A DNA stretch of 46,085 nucleotides, taken from the IMG/VR virus record IMGVR_UViG_3300041955_000186, positions 1 to 46,085 of that record, one strand, 5' to 3'. Below are positions 38,881 through 45,594 of the stretch, piece after piece (position 1 is the stretch's first letter; every line of letters starts with the position of its first letter). Made by a program: the position numbers and the translations under genes. The notes beneath the pieces were generated by a model. It saw only the letters and a program-made list of their open reading frames with translations. It was not told where the DNA came from and did not search any database. The DNA is from a virus.

Positions 38881-39413
38881 TAGCTCGGAGCCTCCTCGAG
38901 TGCCCTCTCTTCTTCTTCACGTGCCTTGGCTACGAGAGCCTCGGCTATCCGTTCGGGAGAAGCCTTCTCGGTGTTGGCCACTACCCAAGGAACTCGACTC
39001 CAGGTAATAGCCTTCTCGAACGACAGGTGCTCGGCGAGCAGACGTTCCGGAACGGCTACCTCTCCTCGAGCCTCGAGGCGCGCCACGAGAGTGTCGACGC
39101 GTGCTTGACACAGACAGCCGAACGCTCCGAGACGGATCAAGAACGACTCGACGGCCGCCCACTCGATAGGACTGAGTCCGCATCGACCTCGGTCCAGCTT
39201 CCCGTACACGCGCTCCGACATGTGCCAGCGGTCGCACACGATGTGCAGAGCCGTGCCCGGATGGTACCGAGCTAGGCCGGCGGTGGATTCGGTCAACGGG
39301 TGTCGGTCTTCCGGTGGTAACTGACGCAAGACAGTGAAGTCGTACGCGTTCTTGAGCACGTCGGCCACGCTCGTCTTGCCCGCGCCGTTTGCTCCGTCGA
39401 GAAGGATTAACAC
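38880..39413 (-). CDS. deoxynucleoside-monophosphate kinase-like protein
   Basis: A 177-residue P-loop protein. Walker A DGANGAGKTS at 6-15, the CDRWHMSERVYG motif (DRx(H) substrate side) and LLAEHLSFEKAITWS place it in the thymidylate/dNMP kinase superfamily. Likely supplies dNTP precursors during replication. Starts at GTG 39413 and abuts the polymerase, so it is coupled to it. Confidence 0.82.
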   Translation of the reverse strand: MLILLDGANGAGKTSVADVLKNAYDFTVLRQLPPEDRHPLTESTAGLARYHPGTALHIVCDRWHMSERVYGKLDRGRCGLSPIEWAAVESFLIRLGAFGCLCQARVDTLVARLEARGEVAVPERLLAEHLSFEKAITWSRVPWVVANTEKASPERIAEALVAKAREEEERALEEAPS

Positions 39414-39565
39414 CGGCCGTCCAGTTCGCTGCCCATGAAGAAGATCACTGCGCTACACAGGAACGTACCGACTAGCACGCGTGGTCCGTCAGCGGCCCAT
39501 ACGAGAACTCCCGACACGGCGAACGCACCGAACAACGCGAAGAACAAGGAACGTCGAGCGTTCAC
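39407..39565 (-). CDS. 52-residue membrane protein
   Basis: GTG 39565 overlaps the upstream TGA. Two hydrophobic stretches (SLFFALFGAFAVSGVLVWAA and VLVGTFLCSAVIFFM) flank a short polar turn. Function unknown; third small membrane protein of the leftward operon. Confidence 0.7.
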   Translation of the reverse strand: MNARRSLFFALFGAFAVSGVLVWAADGPRVLVGTFLCSAVIFFMGSELDGRC

Positions 39566-39726
39566 TTGACGATCACTACCAAGTCCGACTCGGCCATTAG
39601 TGCCTTGCACTCGGACGTAGTACGCTTCCAGTGAACTAGCGCGAGCTTGTCCTTCTCGAACCAATGCACGACGATTCCGCGCACCATACGGTTCGTCTTG
39701 AGTCCGACCATGGAGCCCTTCCTCAT
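39562..39726 (-). CDS. 54-residue SH3-like protein
   Basis: ATG 39726 overlaps the upstream TGA (ATGA). GSMVGLKTNRMVRGIVVHWF and DKLALVHWKRT form two likely beta hairpins, then a helical ESDLVVIVK end. Small barrel expected. Unknown function. Confidence 0.65.
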   Translation of the reverse strand: MRKGSMVGLKTNRMVRGIVVHWFEKDKLALVHWKRTTSECKALMAESDLVVIVK

Positions 39727-40358
39727 TGTGGAATCGCTCTCCACAGGTCCGAAGGCATGACTTCGTACACGTCTCCCCACGTGTGGTACCAGCCGGCGAA
39801 CCGCAAGGCTTCGGCCGCCACGGCGGAACATATCCACGTTCCGTCACGACGAAGACTCACGAACTTGGGAGTGAGAATGTCGAGTGCTATGCTCGCGATC
39901 GTCAGGAAACCGTAGCGTTCACCGACTTGTAGTCGCATGAACTTGACGACTTCCTCCGGCAACGCAGGGAACGGACAAGGAACTACTACGTATTTACCAC
40001 CTGGTGCTACCGTGTCGAGAGGTGCTCGAGACACACCGCGTGCTTGCGCTTGAAGAACGAATCGTGTGTCGTCGTCTACGACGGCGACGTGATTCGGCTT
40101 CCAAGCACGGGTACTAGCCTCGGTGTACAAGTACGCCAAGACTGGCGCTAAAAGTAGTACCGACGTGAGTGCTAAGGCCGGGCCGGCTGCTCCACACAAG
40201 AACGGTGCTATGACAGCAAACGTAGTTAGCGCACCGGCTAGCCACACAGCCGGCCGTCGCAGACGTTCGCCGAGACGGATGGCCCGTCCGATAGTCCCTC
40301 GACTCTCACAGAAGACTAGGTCTCCCGGCTTAGCTATGGCAGGCACGACGGTCAACAT
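39723..40358 (-). CDS. membrane-anchored permuted papain-like (NlpC/P60, YiiX type) protein
   Basis: A 211-residue protein; ATG from the TGATG overlap. AKPGDLVFCESRGTIGRAIR begins a NlpC/P60-like fold. Two membrane segments (about 38-56 and 58-80) are inserted, then WKPNHVAVVDDD gives His90 and GTWICSAVAAEAL gives Cys177. His before Cys marks the circularly permuted (YiiX/YaeF) class, known to act on lipids or isopeptides rather than only peptidoglycan. The inserted membrane hairpin is unusual. Could be a lysis, superinfection-exclusion or ubiquitin-like-modifier-processing enzyme; the last is speculative but notable given Pup. Confidence 0.72.
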   Translation of the reverse strand: MLTVVPAIAKPGDLVFCESRGTIGRAIRLGERLRRPAVWLAGALTTFAVIAPFLCGAAGPALALTSVLLLAPVLAYLYTEASTRAWKPNHVAVVDDDTRFVLQAQARGVSRAPLDTVAPGGKYVVVPCPFPALPEEVVKFMRLQVGERYGFLTIASIALDILTPKFVSLRRDGTWICSAVAAEALRFAGWYHTWGDVYEVMPSDLWRAIPQ

Positions 40359-40870
40359 CAACGAATCTCGTCGACCAAGCCGAACGCGAGAGCTTCGTCG
40401 GAGCTGATCCACCAGTCCTTGCGCTTCCCGATGGCCGACGTGGTCACTCGGTGGCCGCGATCGCGTAGTGCCTGTATGAAGTCGAACAGAGCCATGCCGG
40501 CCACCAGGGCGCCGCCCGGACTGTTGAAGATGATCTCTATGTCGCAGCGTGGATCGGTGCGTGTCCACTCGGTCAAGGTCTCGAGCGCCTTGGTGACGCT
40601 TCCGGAGTTCACGTCTCCGTAGAAGGTGAGAACGTGGTTACGCACGTCGGCCGCGAGTTCCTTCTTACGATCTTCTCGCTTGCGTTCCAGGTTGATGGCG
40701 TCGGTGTCGGCCTCGATCTCGGCTACTCGAGCGTGAGCCTCGGCTTGGCGCGTCATGTACTCGACCTCGCGCTTGCGCTCTTCGTAGTAGTCGGCCAGCG
40801 CGTTGAAGTGCCGCGCCTCCGCCTCGAGCTTGGTTCGCTGTGCTTCGGTTTCCTCGCCTGTAGCGGTCAC
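40358..40870 (-). CDS. ClpP-like protein with catalytic region deleted
   Basis: A 170-residue protein, GTGA-coupled start. Residues 1-75 are a charged coiled coil (ERKREVEYMTRQAEAHARVA). From 78 it is clearly ClpP/crotonase-like: NHVLTFYGDVNSGSV, CDIEIIFNSPGGALVAGMAL, DRGHRVTTSAIG. It then jumps directly to KRKDWWISSDEALAFGLVDE, the normal C-terminus of such proteins. About 70 residues holding the catalytic Ser loop, the His and the Asp are absent, in frame. It cannot be a serine protease by this mechanism. Possible roles: structural partner or decoy for a host ClpP-like oligomer (inference). Confidence 0.82.
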   Translation of the reverse strand: MTATGEETEAQRTKLEAEARHFNALADYYEERKREVEYMTRQAEAHARVAEIEADTDAINLERKREDRKKELAADVRNHVLTFYGDVNSGSVTKALETLTEWTRTDPRCDIEIIFNSPGGALVAGMALFDFIQALRDRGHRVTTSAIGKRKDWWISSDEALAFGLVDEIR

Positions 40871-41538
40871 GCGCTCTCCTTCCGAGCTAGGTCGTCCATC
40901 AAGAGTGCCAGTGCCAACGTCGCGTAGTTGGCTCTGTCGAGGTACGTGTCGTCTACGGACTCGTTGCGCGGCCTGCGACCGCTCGAGCGCAGTGCCCGAA
41001 GACGGGACTGCTTCAACTCCACCAACAGGTCGGCGGCTTGGTAGGCGCCCTGGAGGATCTCTTGAGCCGCCATGTCGTCGAAGTTGCTGCGCCAACTGGC
41101 GTCGGTTGCGTAGTCCGCGTTCTTGGCCCCGAGCACGTCGCACATTCGAGATATCGCTCGACGGATCGGAAGCGGAAGAGCGGCTCGACCCGGAGTCGGT
41201 ATCGGCTCCATGGTGTCGTCGTCGTAGAACTGGCTACCGCACAGCGCGGCTAGACGAATCTCTATATCCGCTCCGGGACTGTTCTCCCAGCCCGACAACA
41301 GAGCTATGTTCTCGCACGACATGAGAGCCGGAAGGTCGTCCTGCATGGCTTCTCGGTACGTCAGACGGCGGCGCTTGGCGGCCTTCTTGGCGCGCATTCT
41401 GTTGAGTTCGCGCGGACTTATGACAGTCCATCCGGCCTTCTCCCAACGTCGAGCCGAACGTTCGAACGCCGGATAGTTGAGCCGAGGTATACCGGTCATG
41501 GGGCCGGCTATGTATATGCGGCCTTTCGTGTCGGTCAC
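40867..41538 (-). CDS. DUF4406-type protein with fused C-terminal nucleotide-binding-like domain
   Basis: A 223-residue protein, GTG start. GRIYIAGPMTGIPRLNYPAF and GWTVISPRELN, with CENIALLSGWENSPGADIE, match the DUF4406/nucleoside deoxyribosyltransferase-like fold. The second half (ISRMCDVLGAKNADYATDAS and WRSNFDD) matches the small phage domain with the K-x2-DYA pattern, related to MazG-type nucleotide hydrolases or regulators. Probably acts on deoxynucleotides (salvage or dNTP pool). Both halves are usually separate phage proteins, so this is a fusion. Confidence 0.72.
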   Translation of the reverse strand: MTDTKGRIYIAGPMTGIPRLNYPAFERSARRWEKAGWTVISPRELNRMRAKKAAKRRRLTYREAMQDDLPALMSCENIALLSGWENSPGADIEIRLAALCGSQFYDDDTMEPIPTPGRAALPLPIRRAISRMCDVLGAKNADYATDASWRSNFDDMAAQEILQGAYQAADLLVELKQSRLRALRSSGRRPRNESVDDTYLDRANYATLALALLMDDLARKESA

Positions 41539-41903
41539 GGGTACACGTCTCCGTTTACTTCACACATGTGGTCTTCGTACGGCACGGCCACTCGGCGGTA
41601 GAACTCCTTCTGCGCGCACCCGACGGCGCCGACGCAGTCGTCGGACGATCCGCAGTCGGAGAAGTAAAACACTCGACACAGCTCCATAATGCCGTACTCG
41701 AGTCCTTTTCCTCGGTGCCATATACCGTTTCGAATGTTGTCCTTGGCGACTTCGCACGCCGCTTCGACTTCGTTGATGGTCGCGTAACGCGGGCACCTAG
41801 TCCACTCTTGTACGAACAGCAGAGTTATGGAGTAGTTGAGTTCTCCGACTGTCTCCGGAGCAGCAAACGCGTGGACCCTGCGCTCGGGAACTATGTACGG
41901 CAT
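41535..41903 (-). CDS. 122-residue phage protein (DUF6899-like)
   Basis: ATG from the TAATG overlap. MPYIVPERR, ETVGELNYSITLLF, YATINEVEAACEVAKDNI and KEFYRRVAVPYEDHMCEVNG are recurrent blocks of a widespread actinophage family of unknown function. Six Cys scattered across the middle may bind metal. No mechanistic clue. Confidence 0.75.
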   Translation of the reverse strand: MPYIVPERRVHAFAAPETVGELNYSITLLFVQEWTRCPRYATINEVEAACEVAKDNIRNGIWHRGKGLEYGIMELCRVFYFSDCGSSDDCVGAVGCAQKEFYRRVAVPYEDHMCEVNGDVYP

Positions 41904-42187
41904 TACAGGTATCCTTGCGTCGGAAGTCCGCTCGGCCCGTCGTCGTGTGGTCGTGTCGGCAACATGACGGTGATCTCCGGAGCGTCGGGACTTTCGTCCG
42001 CGATCATGTGGAACATGCCGAGCTTGGCCGTGGCGTTACGGAACGCCTTTCCGGTCTTGGCAGCTTCTTTGTCGAGTTCTTCGTTGTGCGGGTCGACTAT
42101 GTACGCGGCCTCGGCGGTGTAGAAGTCTTCCAACGCATCAAGCGCCTTGCGCTCCAAGTCCTCGAGACGAACGACGTCAGCAGGCAT
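41903..42187 (-). CDS. 94-residue hypothetical protein
   Basis: ATG 42187 overlaps the upstream gene by 11 bases. An N-terminal helix (ADVVRLEDLERKALDALEDF) continues into EELDKEAAKTGKAFRNATAK; the C-terminus is Pro/Asp-rich (RPHDDGPSGLPTQGYL). Mostly helical. No family recognised. Confidence 0.7.
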   Translation of the reverse strand: MPADVVRLEDLERKALDALEDFYTAEAAYIVDPHNEELDKEAAKTGKAFRNATAKLGMFHMIADESPDAPEITVMLPTRPHDDGPSGLPTQGYL

Positions 42188-42551
42188 TGTCGGGTGCGTC
42201 CTCCGATCCGTTTACCGACGCGTACTTGCGCGGTCCGCCACTGGCCATGCACGCCCATGTCCCGTTGCAGTGCTTCCACAGCCGGCGGAATAGTCCGTCG
42301 GCACACGCGTCCGTTACAGCGAACACTGGCTCTCCACAGTTCTCGCACGTAGACGTCGGCGGTTTTAGCGCGGCTGGACGCTCGCAGGTCTCTTCGTCCT
42401 GGCCGAACAAGCGGCGCAAGATCACGACGTGTACGTTCTCCAACTCGTCGAGACAGACGTTCACGATTTCGTCTTGACTACCTACGGCCAGACGGTCGGG
42501 AAGCGTCGAGTTCGGTTCGAACTTGATGTGTTCGACTCGATACAGCTTCAC
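42177..42551 (-). CDS. 124-residue protein with zinc-ribbon-like centre
   Basis: GTG 42551 is GTGA-coupled. The N-terminal half is a beta-rich domain (LYRVEHIKFEPNSTLPDRL). STCENCGEPVFAVTDACADG and HCNGTWACMASGG supply Cys/His pairs resembling a zinc ribbon. Unknown function. Confidence 0.7.
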   Translation of the reverse strand: MKLYRVEHIKFEPNSTLPDRLAVGSQDEIVNVCLDELENVHVVILRRLFGQDEETCERPAALKPPTSTCENCGEPVFAVTDACADGLFRRLWKHCNGTWACMASGGPRKYASVNGSEDAPDNAC

Positions 42552-42742
42552 GAATCCTCCAGCATCCGTACGGCGTTTTCGGTGCCGGGAGTAACCTCGA
42601 CGCTCTCCGAAGCATGGCCGGGAATACGGCCGTACTCGCGGGACAGCAGCTCTCGACGCTCTTCGTTGGTAAAGGTGTCGTACTGCTCCTTGGTGAAAGT
42701 CGGTAACGGACCTTCGGCCTGTCCTCGCGCATATGTAGCCAT
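42548..42742 (-). CDS. 64-residue hypothetical protein
   Basis: ATG 42742 behind a good ribosome site (aaggagacgtcg). Contains FTKEQYDTFTNEERRELLSR, a short amphipathic helical segment, then an acidic tail ending VRMLEDS. No family recognised. It lies ten bases downstream of the exonuclease stop. Confidence 0.7.
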   Translation of the reverse strand: MATYARGQAEGPLPTFTKEQYDTFTNEERRELLSREYGRIPGHASESVEVTPGTENAVRMLEDS

Positions 42743-42752
42743 CGACGTCTCC

Positions 42753-43913
42753 TTAGACGTACGTGTTCTCGGTTTTTTCAAGTTTGGGACCGTAAGTACT
42801 ATGACCACATGCTGTGCAGTGGAAACGTCGTCTGCGTGTTTTCACGTTCACTTGCCATCCCTGGGTGATCATTTTTCCCGTAACCAAACACACAGGACAC
42901 ACGTTAGGTCGATCAGGTATATTCTTCTTTCGTATTCCTAACGGAAGTCCCGAAGGTTCTTGTTCAGAGTGGCCGCACGCTTTACACTTGAAGCGTCGGC
43001 GAGGTCCACCCGTTGTATATGATCGACTATCAGCTACGAATGTGTTTTTACCACCACACTCAACACACAACTTAGGTCGAGTCGGTATGTCTTGAAGCGA
43101 TGCTGTCGTGTCTCGAGGCTTTCCGGTACGTTCAGAACACCTATGACCACAAGACCGGCACTGAAAACGTCGGTAACGTCGTGTAGACGTTAGTTCCCAG
43201 CCCCTACTTTGCATGGTTCCTTCTGCTCCACAGTTCGGACACATGTTTGGTCGATTAGCTATGGCGCCGAGGTTTGGGTGTCGTGGCATCCACGGACGTA
43301 TTTTGAGATACAGCCCTTCAAGAAGCTTGACGTCGTGCGCGTTGTAGCGACGCATCCTGGCCCAAGCTTTCGCGTCTCCATCCATGCACTTGCGCCAGGT
43401 CTCGAACCCGCCGGTATCTAGCTTCTTGCCGACTCCGAGCTGTTGACACAGGTCGTCTAGTCGGTTGCGCGTGAACCCGAAGTGAGCCTTAGCCACGCGG
43501 AACGTGTCGACCTCCTTGTACGGACTAGGCGGCTGCAGTCCGTGTACAAGCATCCGAGCTTGTGCTTTTTTCGTGTCGAACGCTATGCTGTTGTGTCCGA
43601 CTATCACGTCGGCCTCGTCGAACAGCTTGTGCAGCAGAAGAGCTAACTCGTAGTCGTCCGTGCGGTCCTTGCGCCACCTCTTCGGGAAGTCAGGAAGAAT
43701 AGCGACGTGCGTTTCGCGATCTCCGACCCACTTCCAAGCAACGGAAAGGATGTACCACTCGGCTTCGATGTTGTGGACGTTCGTATGCCATATCTCGAAA
43801 ACCCAAGCGGCTAACGGCGCAGTCTCAATATCGAAGAGCAGAATACGCGGCTCACGTTGAGCTTCGGTGTTGTCCGTTGTACTCAAAGTAGTCGGCTGTC
43901 TTCGTGGTGTCAC
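42753..43913 (-). CDS. RNase H-like 3'-5' exonuclease fused to three zinc ribbons
   Basis: A 386-residue protein. Residues 20-205 are a DnaQ/family-B-type exonuclease: Asp28/Glu30 (LLFDIETAPL), HNSIAFDTKKAQ with Asp113, YNAHDVKLLEG with Tyr190 and Asp194. Residues 220-372 hold three tandem zinc ribbons of about 57 residues, each CxxC ... CxxCGH: Cys225/228 with 252/255, Cys283/286 with 310/313, Cys339/342 with 366/369. The ribbons probably bind DNA or RNA. Such a C-terminal triplet is not usual for this exonuclease. The zinc part is visibly richer in A/T than its surroundings. Confidence 0.88.
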   Translation of the reverse strand: MTPRRQPTTLSTTDNTEAQREPRILLFDIETAPLAAWVFEIWHTNVHNIEAEWYILSVAWKWVGDRETHVAILPDFPKRWRKDRTDDYELALLLHKLFDEADVIVGHNSIAFDTKKAQARMLVHGLQPPSPYKEVDTFRVAKAHFGFTRNRLDDLCQQLGVGKKLDTGGFETWRKCMDGDAKAWARMRRYNAHDVKLLEGLYLKIRPWMPRHPNLGAIANRPNMCPNCGAEGTMQSRGWELTSTRRYRRFQCRSCGHRCSERTGKPRDTTASLQDIPTRPKLCVECGGKNTFVADSRSYTTGGPRRRFKCKACGHSEQEPSGLPLGIRKKNIPDRPNVCPVCLVTGKMITQGWQVNVKTRRRRFHCTACGHSTYGPKLEKTENTYV

Positions 43914-43918
43914 GTCAC

Positions 43919-44839
43919 TCAGCTCCGATTTCCGCTAGGGATCGGCGGCGCGGGCGGAGGTGTCGGCGGCGTAGCCTGCTTCACAAGCCACGCGATAGCC
44001 GTCCGCAAGTCCTGGAAGTGCGCTTGCGCCTCGGGAGTAGCTAGAAACTCGGCTAGTGCGACGTGTGCGCCCTTCACCTGTGCTTCGTTGGCCCACCACG
44101 CCCAAGCCTGCAAGGACTCCGGGCCGCGTACGAGGAACAGCGCGTACCACAACAGCGACATGTACAGCGCCGTGGCTTGGTCGTTCGGCAGTACCGACGC
44201 GTCGGTGGCGAACACGGTGAGCCCGTCGGTCACTTGGTCCGTCGGCTGCTTGCCGGGGAACCAAAACGTGTCTATGAAGCCGTCGCGCAGACACACGTCT
44301 TCGTCGAAGTCGCTCGTCGGAACTCCCGGAATGCCGACCGTCGGCGACAGGCGTTGATACAGGGCGGCGTTCGCCGTGTCGACTTCTCCGCCGCTCCAAG
44401 CCACCGTCTGCCAGTGGTCGTTGCCGAATCCCCACTCGGCCAACGCGTCGCAAATGGCGGCGTCTCCGTAACCCTTGACCGGACGTAGGCCGGCCGACTG
44501 CGCTCCGAGGAAGTACGCCTTGACCGAGTTCGGGTCGACCTCTTCGTCTACGGCGTAGAACAGCGGAACGTCGGACGGGTACCCGAGAGAGTCGGCCTGC
44601 GAGTTGGCCGCGGACGCGTCGTCGTATCCGGCGCCACCTCCGGCGGTGGCTCGAGTGGCAGTCGTCTCCCACGCGCATCGAACGCCGAGACCGACTACGC
44701 CGAGTGCTTGCGCCTCGGCTTGGGACAGGTTCTTCGTCGGGTCGGTACTTAGGTAGCGCACGACGCCTTTGTAGCCGGCCGCCGCTATGGCGGCAGGACT
44801 AGGACGCGTCCACGCGTAGTCGATTACGAGGTCGCTCAA
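43919..44839 (-). CDS. DUF1906 glycoside-hydrolase-like protein (lysis candidate)
   Basis: A 306-residue protein; TTG start 44839 behind AAGGAGCC, since the frame has no ATG or GTG nearby. VIDYAWTRPSPAAIAAAGYK, GVVRYLSTDPTKNLSQAEA and PLFYAVDEEVDPNSVKAYF match the DUF1906 (Rv2525c-like) TIM-barrel domain found in actinobacterial secreted enzymes and actinophage lysins; Asp97/Glu98 in the third motif are candidate catalytic acids. A helical domain and a Pro-rich tail (PPTPPPAPPIPSGNRS) follow. Likely acts on the peptidoglycan/arabinogalactan envelope. It lies on the leftward operon, far from the tail-side peptidase. Confidence 0.82.
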   Translation of the reverse strand: MSDLVIDYAWTRPSPAAIAAAGYKGVVRYLSTDPTKNLSQAEAQALGVVGLGVRCAWETTATRATAGGGAGYDDASAANSQADSLGYPSDVPLFYAVDEEVDPNSVKAYFLGAQSAGLRPVKGYGDAAICDALAEWGFGNDHWQTVAWSGGEVDTANAALYQRLSPTVGIPGVPTSDFDEDVCLRDGFIDTFWFPGKQPTDQVTDGLTVFATDASVLPNDQATALYMSLLWYALFLVRGPESLQAWAWWANEAQVKGAHVALAEFLATPEAQAHFQDLRTAIAWLVKQATPPTPPPAPPIPSGNRS

Positions 44840-44848
44840 GTTGGCTCC

Positions 44849-45025
44849 TTACACCTTCTCCAGTACGATCGTCACTTCGATTCGGTCGGGCTCGCGTCGG
44901 AAACGCACCGGAACACGCGGCATCCACGGTCCAGGGTGTCGGCCACGCGGGTAGCTTCCGACGTAGCTACCGTGTCCGTAAGACCCGGAGCCGTCGATTC
45001 GAACCCACTTGTATAACGTGGTCAC
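44849..45025 (-). CDS. 58-residue basic hypothetical protein
   Basis: GTG 45025 overlaps the upstream TGA. Gly/Ser/Tyr-rich N-terminal half (GSGSYGHGSYVGSYPRG) and Arg-rich beta-like C-terminal half (MPRVPVRFRREPDRIEVTIV). Function unknown. Confidence 0.65.
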   Translation of the reverse strand: MTTLYKWVRIDGSGSYGHGSYVGSYPRGRHPGPWMPRVPVRFRREPDRIEVTIVLEKV

Positions 45026-45282
45026 TGGTCGATCGACTCCTGGTAGGCGATGCCGAACACGAGAGCCGCGATCTTGAAGGCGCGGCGACGCTGCTTGCAC
45101 CAACGAACGTTCTCGACGTTGGTCGGATCGTCTAAGAGCGTGTGCTCGGCGGCGGCCCACCTGTCCAAGAGAGTGTGAGCCCTAGCTCGAGCCGTCTCGA
45201 CGCCGCCGCCGGCTTGGTGCAGTTGAACTAGGCCGTGCTCGGCCTTTCGAAACAGCTTCTCGCTCTTGGCGGCTTCGCTCAC
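45022..45282 (-). CDS. 86-residue helical hypothetical protein
   Basis: GTG 45282 overlaps the Pup stop (GTGA), so it is coupled directly to Pup. Entirely helical with KSEKLFRKAEHGLVQLHQAG, ARARAHTLLDRWAAAEHTLL and KIAALVFGIAYQESI. No family recognised. Immediate partner candidate for the Pup-like protein because of the coupling (inference). Confidence 0.72.
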   Translation of the reverse strand: MSEAAKSEKLFRKAEHGLVQLHQAGGGVETARARAHTLLDRWAAAEHTLLDDPTNVENVRWCKQRRRAFKIAALVFGIAYQESIDQ

Positions 45283-45476
45283 TGTCCTCCTGACTGGACG
45301 AATCCTCCGACGAACGCTTGAGCGTTCTCCTCGAGAACGCGGTCGATCTCGTCGAGCAGCTCTTCGGTCTTGGAGTCCAGCTCTTCGACCTCCGGACGGT
45401 CGGTCGGCTTCGGAGTCTCGGGCTCCTCGGTCGCAAGATCGACTACAGGCTTTCGAACTTGTGTCCGTTCCGGCAT
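45279..45476 (-). CDS. pup: prokaryotic ubiquitin-like protein Pup
   Basis: A 65-residue protein of normal Pup length. The C-terminal 30 residues have the complete Pup signature: ELLDEIDRVLEENAQAFV followed by GGFVQSGGQ, ending GGQ. By family knowledge the final Gln is deamidated by Dop to Glu and ligated by PafA to lysines of targets for the proteasome, while the helix before it docks on Mpa/ARC. The N-terminal half is acidic and disordered (EEPETPKPTDRPEVEELDS), also typical. The VQKGGQ lysine of mycobacterial Pup is Ser here. Leaderless-looking ATG; first gene of the leftward operon. No PafA, Dop or proteasome gene is in the window, so it would rely on the host. Confidence 0.93.
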   Translation of the reverse strand: MPERTQVRKPVVDLATEEPETPKPTDRPEVEELDSKTEELLDEIDRVLEENAQAFVGGFVQSGGQ

Positions 45477-45482
45477 ACTTCG

Positions 45483-45521
45483 ACTATGACACGCTCGACG
45501 AAGTCGTGTGCGACAAACACG
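45483..45521 (-). promoter_or_regulatory. Pup operon promoter (motif copy A)
   Basis: On the minus strand TTTGTCGCACACGAC (45517 to 45503), 14 bases, CATAGT (45488-45483), six bases CGAAGT, then ATG of pup. The dyad GTCG-CACA-CGAC covers the region -38 to -27 relative to the ATG. The spacing to the ATG is exactly 26 bases, identical to copy B. No SD, so leaderless initiation is likely. Confidence 0.65.
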
Positions 45522-45594
45522 ACCGACGGTGTACTAGCTGTCGGAGGTCTAACCGATGGTACACCGCCGACTTCGCGTATCGCGTGGTCGACAC

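Noticed and set aside
23002-45476. A complete pupylation-proteasome system (PafA, Dop, Mpa, proteasome subunits)
   Set aside because: No protein with glutamine-synthetase-like PafA/Dop motifs or proteasome N-terminal Thr signature was found in the window; only Pup is present.
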